From: Aequorivita sp. UBA3180
GTDB lineage: Bacteria; Bacteroidota; Bacteroidia; Flavobacteriales; Flavobacteriaceae
NCBI GenBank assembly: GCA_002364215.1
Contig: DEXQ01000010.1
Location: 1-64,000 of the forward strand
Reading direction: 5' to 3'
Length of the DNA stretch: 64,000 nucleotides
The position numbers were made by a program, and so were the translations under genes. The notes under the pieces were generated by a model. The model was not told the DNA's origin. It made no database searches and saw nothing but the letters and a program-made list of their open reading frames with translations. This document shows, in pieces, positions 61,570 through 64,000 of this stretch. How positions within the stretch are numbered: the first letter of the stretch is position 1; each line of letters starts with the position of its first letter.

Positions 61570-62805
61570 GTGAATTTCGAATTTTTCATCGCCCGGCGCA
61601 TCATTGCTTCCAAGGACTATAAAAGTAGTATTTCGGCACCGATAATAAAAATTGCAATCACCGCAATCGCGCTTGGTATTATTATGATGCTTATTTCAAT
61701 TGCCACCGGCGTTGGACTCCAAAAAAAGATTCGAGAAAAGGTTTCGGCTTTTAATGGCGACATTATTATCACAAATTTTGACACCAATTTTTCCAATGAT
61801 TCGCAAAACCCGATTTCAAAAAAACAAGACTTTTATCCAACTTTTAAAAATATTGACGGAATAAAACACGTGCAAATTACTGCTTCAAAAGGTGGAGTAA
61901 TTCGCACTGAAACAGATTTTGAGGGCGTGGTGGTTAAAGGAGTTGGCAACGATTATGATTGGGAGTATTTCAAGGATTATTTAACCGAAGGAAAACTGCC
62001 CGACTTTAAAGGTGATTTAAATGAAGACATCTTGATTTCAGAATATTTGGCAAATAGATTACATCTGAAATTAGGTGATAAAGTGACTACTTTTTTTCTG
62101 AACGATGAAGTCTCAAAAACCCCGCGCAGCCGTGGTTTTGATATTGTGGGAATTTATAACAGCGGCTTTCAGCAGTTTGATGAACAATTCATAATTACCG
62201 ACATCCGCCACATTCAGCGACTGAACAAATGGGAAGAAGACCAAATTGGTGCGTTCGAGGTTTTTGTTAATGATTTTGACCAAATAATCCCGATAGGAAA
62301 CGAAGTGTACAACGAAACTGGAAGCACGCTCGACACCCAGACCATCCGCCAAAAATATGCCTCCATCTTTGAATGGCTCGATCTTTTTGACTTTAATATT
62401 ATCATGATTATCGGAATTATGATTTTGGTTGCGGGTATTAATATGATTACCGCACTTTTGGTTTTAATTTTAGAACGCACCCAAATGATCGGTATTCTGA
62501 AAGCCCTTGGCAGCAGCGATTGGAGCGTTCGGAAAGTATTTATATATAACGCTATGTATTTGATTGGCGTTGGTCTTTTTTGGGGAAATATTATCGGGGT
62601 TGGATTGTTGTTAATTCAGAAATACGGAAAGGTTTTTAAACTTAACCCAGACACTTACTACGTAAACGAAGCTCCTGTTTATTTGAATTGGGACTATATT
62701 TTAATATTGAACGCAGGTACATTTCTGCTTTGTCTTTTGATGCTTTTAATACCTTCTTTTATTATTTCGAAAATTTCTCCGGTGAAGGCGATTCGGTTTG
62801 AGTAA
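61570..62805 (+). CDS. ABC transporter permease, LolC/LolE (FtsX-like) family
   Basis: A 411-residue inner-membrane protein: one N-terminal helix (~24-46, with IAITAIALGIIMMLISIATG), a large periplasmic domain (~47-265) and three C-terminal helices with the FtsX motif ITALLVLILERTQMIGILKALGSSDWSVRKVF, of which ERTQMIGILKALG is diagnostic. It probably extracts lipoproteins from the inner membrane (LolCDE-like) with an ATPase encoded elsewhere. The start is GTG at 61570, as no ATG precedes the first helix. Confidence 0.87.
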   Translation: MNFEFFIARRIIASKDYKSSISAPIIKIAITAIALGIIMMLISIATGVGLQKKIREKVSAFNGDIIITNFDTNFSNDSQNPISKKQDFYPTFKNIDGIKHVQITASKGGVIRTETDFEGVVVKGVGNDYDWEYFKDYLTEGKLPDFKGDLNEDILISEYLANRLHLKLGDKVTTFFLNDEVSKTPRSRGFDIVGIYNSGFQQFDEQFIITDIRHIQRLNKWEEDQIGAFEVFVNDFDQIIPIGNEVYNETGSTLDTQTIRQKYASIFEWLDLFDFNIIMIIGIMILVAGINMITALLVLILERTQMIGILKALGSSDWSVRKVFIYNAMYLIGVGLFWGNIIGVGLLLIQKYGKVFKLNPDTYYVNEAPVYLNWDYILILNAGTFLLCLLMLLIPSFIISKISPVKAIRFE

Positions 62806-63140
62806 TAAAATCAATTGGAACTCAATCACTCTTGAATTTTCTAATTCTATCTAACTTAAAATTAGCAACTAGTCTATGGAAGAATCCATAGGTGAAATAG
62901 TGTTATTAATATTATTGTTTAAACATATAAGAGAGTCAGATTTTGTCTTACATATAGTGTCTATATAGCATATTTATAGTATCTATATAGTATGTTTATA
63001 GCGTGTTTAATGTATATGTTATTTTAATGCTACTTATTAAAATTACTATGCTACCTTCTTGTCAATCTTCTAATTCTCTATTTTTTTCGAAAAATTATTT
63101 AAACATTTCGATATTAATAGGTCTTAGGGAAGTAATGCAT
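62806..63140. other. Intergenic region without a gene
   Basis: AT-rich sequence between the permease and the cystathionine beta-synthase-like gene. It holds the tandem repeat at 62953-63008 and the promoter at 63141-63169. No gene, RNA or strong terminator was seen in the rest. Confidence 0.5.
62953..63008. repeat. 22-bp tandem repeat, two and a half copies
   Basis: Units at 62953-62974 and 62975-62996 agree at 19 of 22 positions (pattern TATAGTRTCTATATAGYATR then TT) and a partial third follows (TATAGCGTGTTT). The 22-bp period equals about two helical turns. Confidence 0.65.
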
Positions 63141-63169
63141 TTTGTTTTCATCTATTAATTGTACCTTTG
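63141..63169 (+). promoter_or_regulatory. Promoter of the cystathionine beta-synthase-like gene
   Basis: TTTG (63141-63144), 17 bases, then TACCTTTG (63162-63169): both boxes and the spacing fit TTG-N17-23-TAnnTTTG. The -7 box is 18 bp before the ATG. Confidence 0.75.
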
Positions 63170-63186
63170 CCGCCTCAAAAAATATT

Positions 63187-64000
63187 ATGGAATACGCAGA
63201 AAACATCTTAGGAACTATCGGCAACACCCCAATGGTAAAAATCAACAAAATAATTGGGGATATTCCCGCTTTGGTGCTTGCCAAATACGAAACTTTTAAC
63301 CCGGGAAATTCGGTAAAGGACAGAATGGCTGTAAAAATGATTGAAGACGCGGAAGCAGACGGAAGATTAAAACCCGGAGGTACGATCATTGAAGGAACCT
63401 CAGGAAATACTGGAATGGGCCTCGCACTTGCTGCAATCGTAAAAGGCTACAAAATGGTCTGCGTAATCAGCGATAAACAAAGCAAGGAAAAGATTGATAT
63501 TCTAAAGGCCGTGGGAAGTAAGGTTATTGTTTGCCCAACAAACGTTGCCCCCGAAGATCCGCGCAGTTATTATTCCACTTCAAAAAGATTGGCAGAGGAT
63601 ACGCCCAACAGTTGGTACGTAAACCAATACGACAATCTCAGCAACACCAAGGCACATTACGAAAGCACGGGGCCGGAAATCTGGAAGCAGACCGACGGAA
63701 AAGTAACCCATTTTGTAGTGGGCGTGGGCACCGGAGGCACCATCAGCGGTGTGGGTAAATATTTAAAAGAACAAAATCCGAATGTAAAAATTTGGGGAAT
63801 TGATACCTACGGAAGTGTTTTCAAAAAATACCACGAAACGGGAATTTTTGACGAAAACGAAATCTATCCCTACATCACCGAAGGAATTGGCGAAGATATT
63901 CTTCCGAAGAACGTGGATTTCAATGTTATTGACGGTTTTATAAAAGTAACCGATAAAGACGCCGCAATCTACACCCAAAAACTCGCCAAGATGGAAGGCT
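63187..64000 (+). CDS. Cystathionine beta-synthase/cysteine synthase-like PLP enzyme (partial, runs off window)
   Basis: The first 271 residues of a fold-type II PLP enzyme, starting MEYAENILGTIGNTPMVKI. The PLP lysine is in NPGNSVKDRMA (about residue 44), the substrate loop is EGTSGNTGMGLA and the phosphate loop is VGVGTGGTISGVGKYLK. The segment VIVCPTNVAPEDPRSYYSTS favours cystathionine beta-synthase (serine plus homocysteine) over O-acetylserine sulfhydrylase, because such PTN...P.S insertions are usual in CBS. The C-terminal part, including any CBS domain pair, is outside the window, so the choice stays open. Confidence 0.88.
   Translation, partial: MEYAENILGTIGNTPMVKINKIIGDIPALVLAKYETFNPGNSVKDRMAVKMIEDAEADGRLKPGGTIIEGTSGNTGMGLALAAIVKGYKMVCVISDKQSKEKIDILKAVGSKVIVCPTNVAPEDPRSYYSTSKRLAEDTPNSWYVNQYDNLSNTKAHYESTGPEIWKQTDGKVTHFVVGVGTGGTISGVGKYLKEQNPNVKIWGIDTYGSVFKKYHETGIFDENEIYPYITEGIGEDILPKNVDFNVIDGFIKVTDKDAAIYTQKLAKMEG

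Noticed and set aside
62953..63008. Tandem repeat considered as a CRISPR array
   Set aside because: The 22-bp units are directly joined without unique spacers and no cas gene is near.

Overview
The window looks like chromosome of a member of the Flavobacteriaceae (Bacteroidota). The signs are: AT-rich DNA; promoters of the TTG-N17-23-TAnnTTTG type; secreted proteins with type IX secretion (T9SS) C-terminal sorting domains of both type A and type B; a FecI/FecR/TonB-receptor surface-signalling set; an S46 peptidase; and a tmRNA whose tag reads GENNYALAA. I cannot name the genus. No insertion sequence, prophage, CRISPR array, rRNA or tRNA gene was seen.

Layout. 1-5.2 kb: an M3 peptidase and an S46 peptidase of the DPP11 (Asp/Glu-specific) type, convergent across a long hairpin, then a small lipoprotein. 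5.6-8.2 kb: a type B T9SS cargo protein and a GreA/GreB-like factor. 8.2-11.2 kb: a five-gene leftward set (c-type cytochrome lipoprotein, YceI, OB-fold protein, DUF5777 barrel, cupredoxin with T9SS tag). 11.2-17.6 kb: two repeat-built lipoproteins divergent from an ECF sigma / FecR anti-sigma / TonB receptor system. 17.7-20.6 kb: a possible 27-residue membrane peptide, tmRNA, a saccharopine-dehydrogenase-like oxidoreductase and an SDR.

20.6-29.3 kb: a long leftward run of envelope genes (Coq4-like, CreD, SanA-like, DUF2809, DUF1361, and two DUF3857 proteins whose transglutaminase catalytic residues are lost). Behind it lies a two-gene membrane-protein / winged-helix-regulator operon. Both transcription units begin with the same operator-like inverted repeat. 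29.3-29.7 kb: two tandem, homologous small-RNA-like genes. Each is preceded by two palindromes 22-23 bp apart that abut the -33 box; this is the most novel-looking structure in the window. 29.7-34 kb: KdsA, a T9SS type A FG-GAP protein and TypA.

34.2-49.9 kb: a surface-polysaccharide locus. It holds a small membrane protein, a methyltransferase, three tandem membrane-anchored alkaline-phosphatase/sulfatase-fold paralogues, a GNAT/FemAB-like acyltransferase, a 3-amino-sugar aminotransferase (FdtB/QdtB-like), a Wzx-type flippase, four glycosyltransferases, a sugar 3,4-ketoisomerase (FdtA/QdtA-like) and a second methyltransferase. Together they would make and export a glycan containing a 3-amino-3,6-dideoxyhexose.

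50-64 kb: an S8 protease, FtsE, a coiled-coil secreted protein, a large TPR protein paired with an outer-membrane barrel, an amidohydrolase lipoprotein, a YkgJ-type cysteine-cluster protein, a DUF1343/NamZ-type lipoprotein, a LolC/E-like permease and the start of a cystathionine beta-synthase-like gene cut by the window end. Several gene junctions here carry unrelated short hairpin-forming repeat families, and one such repeat sits in frame inside the NamZ-like gene.
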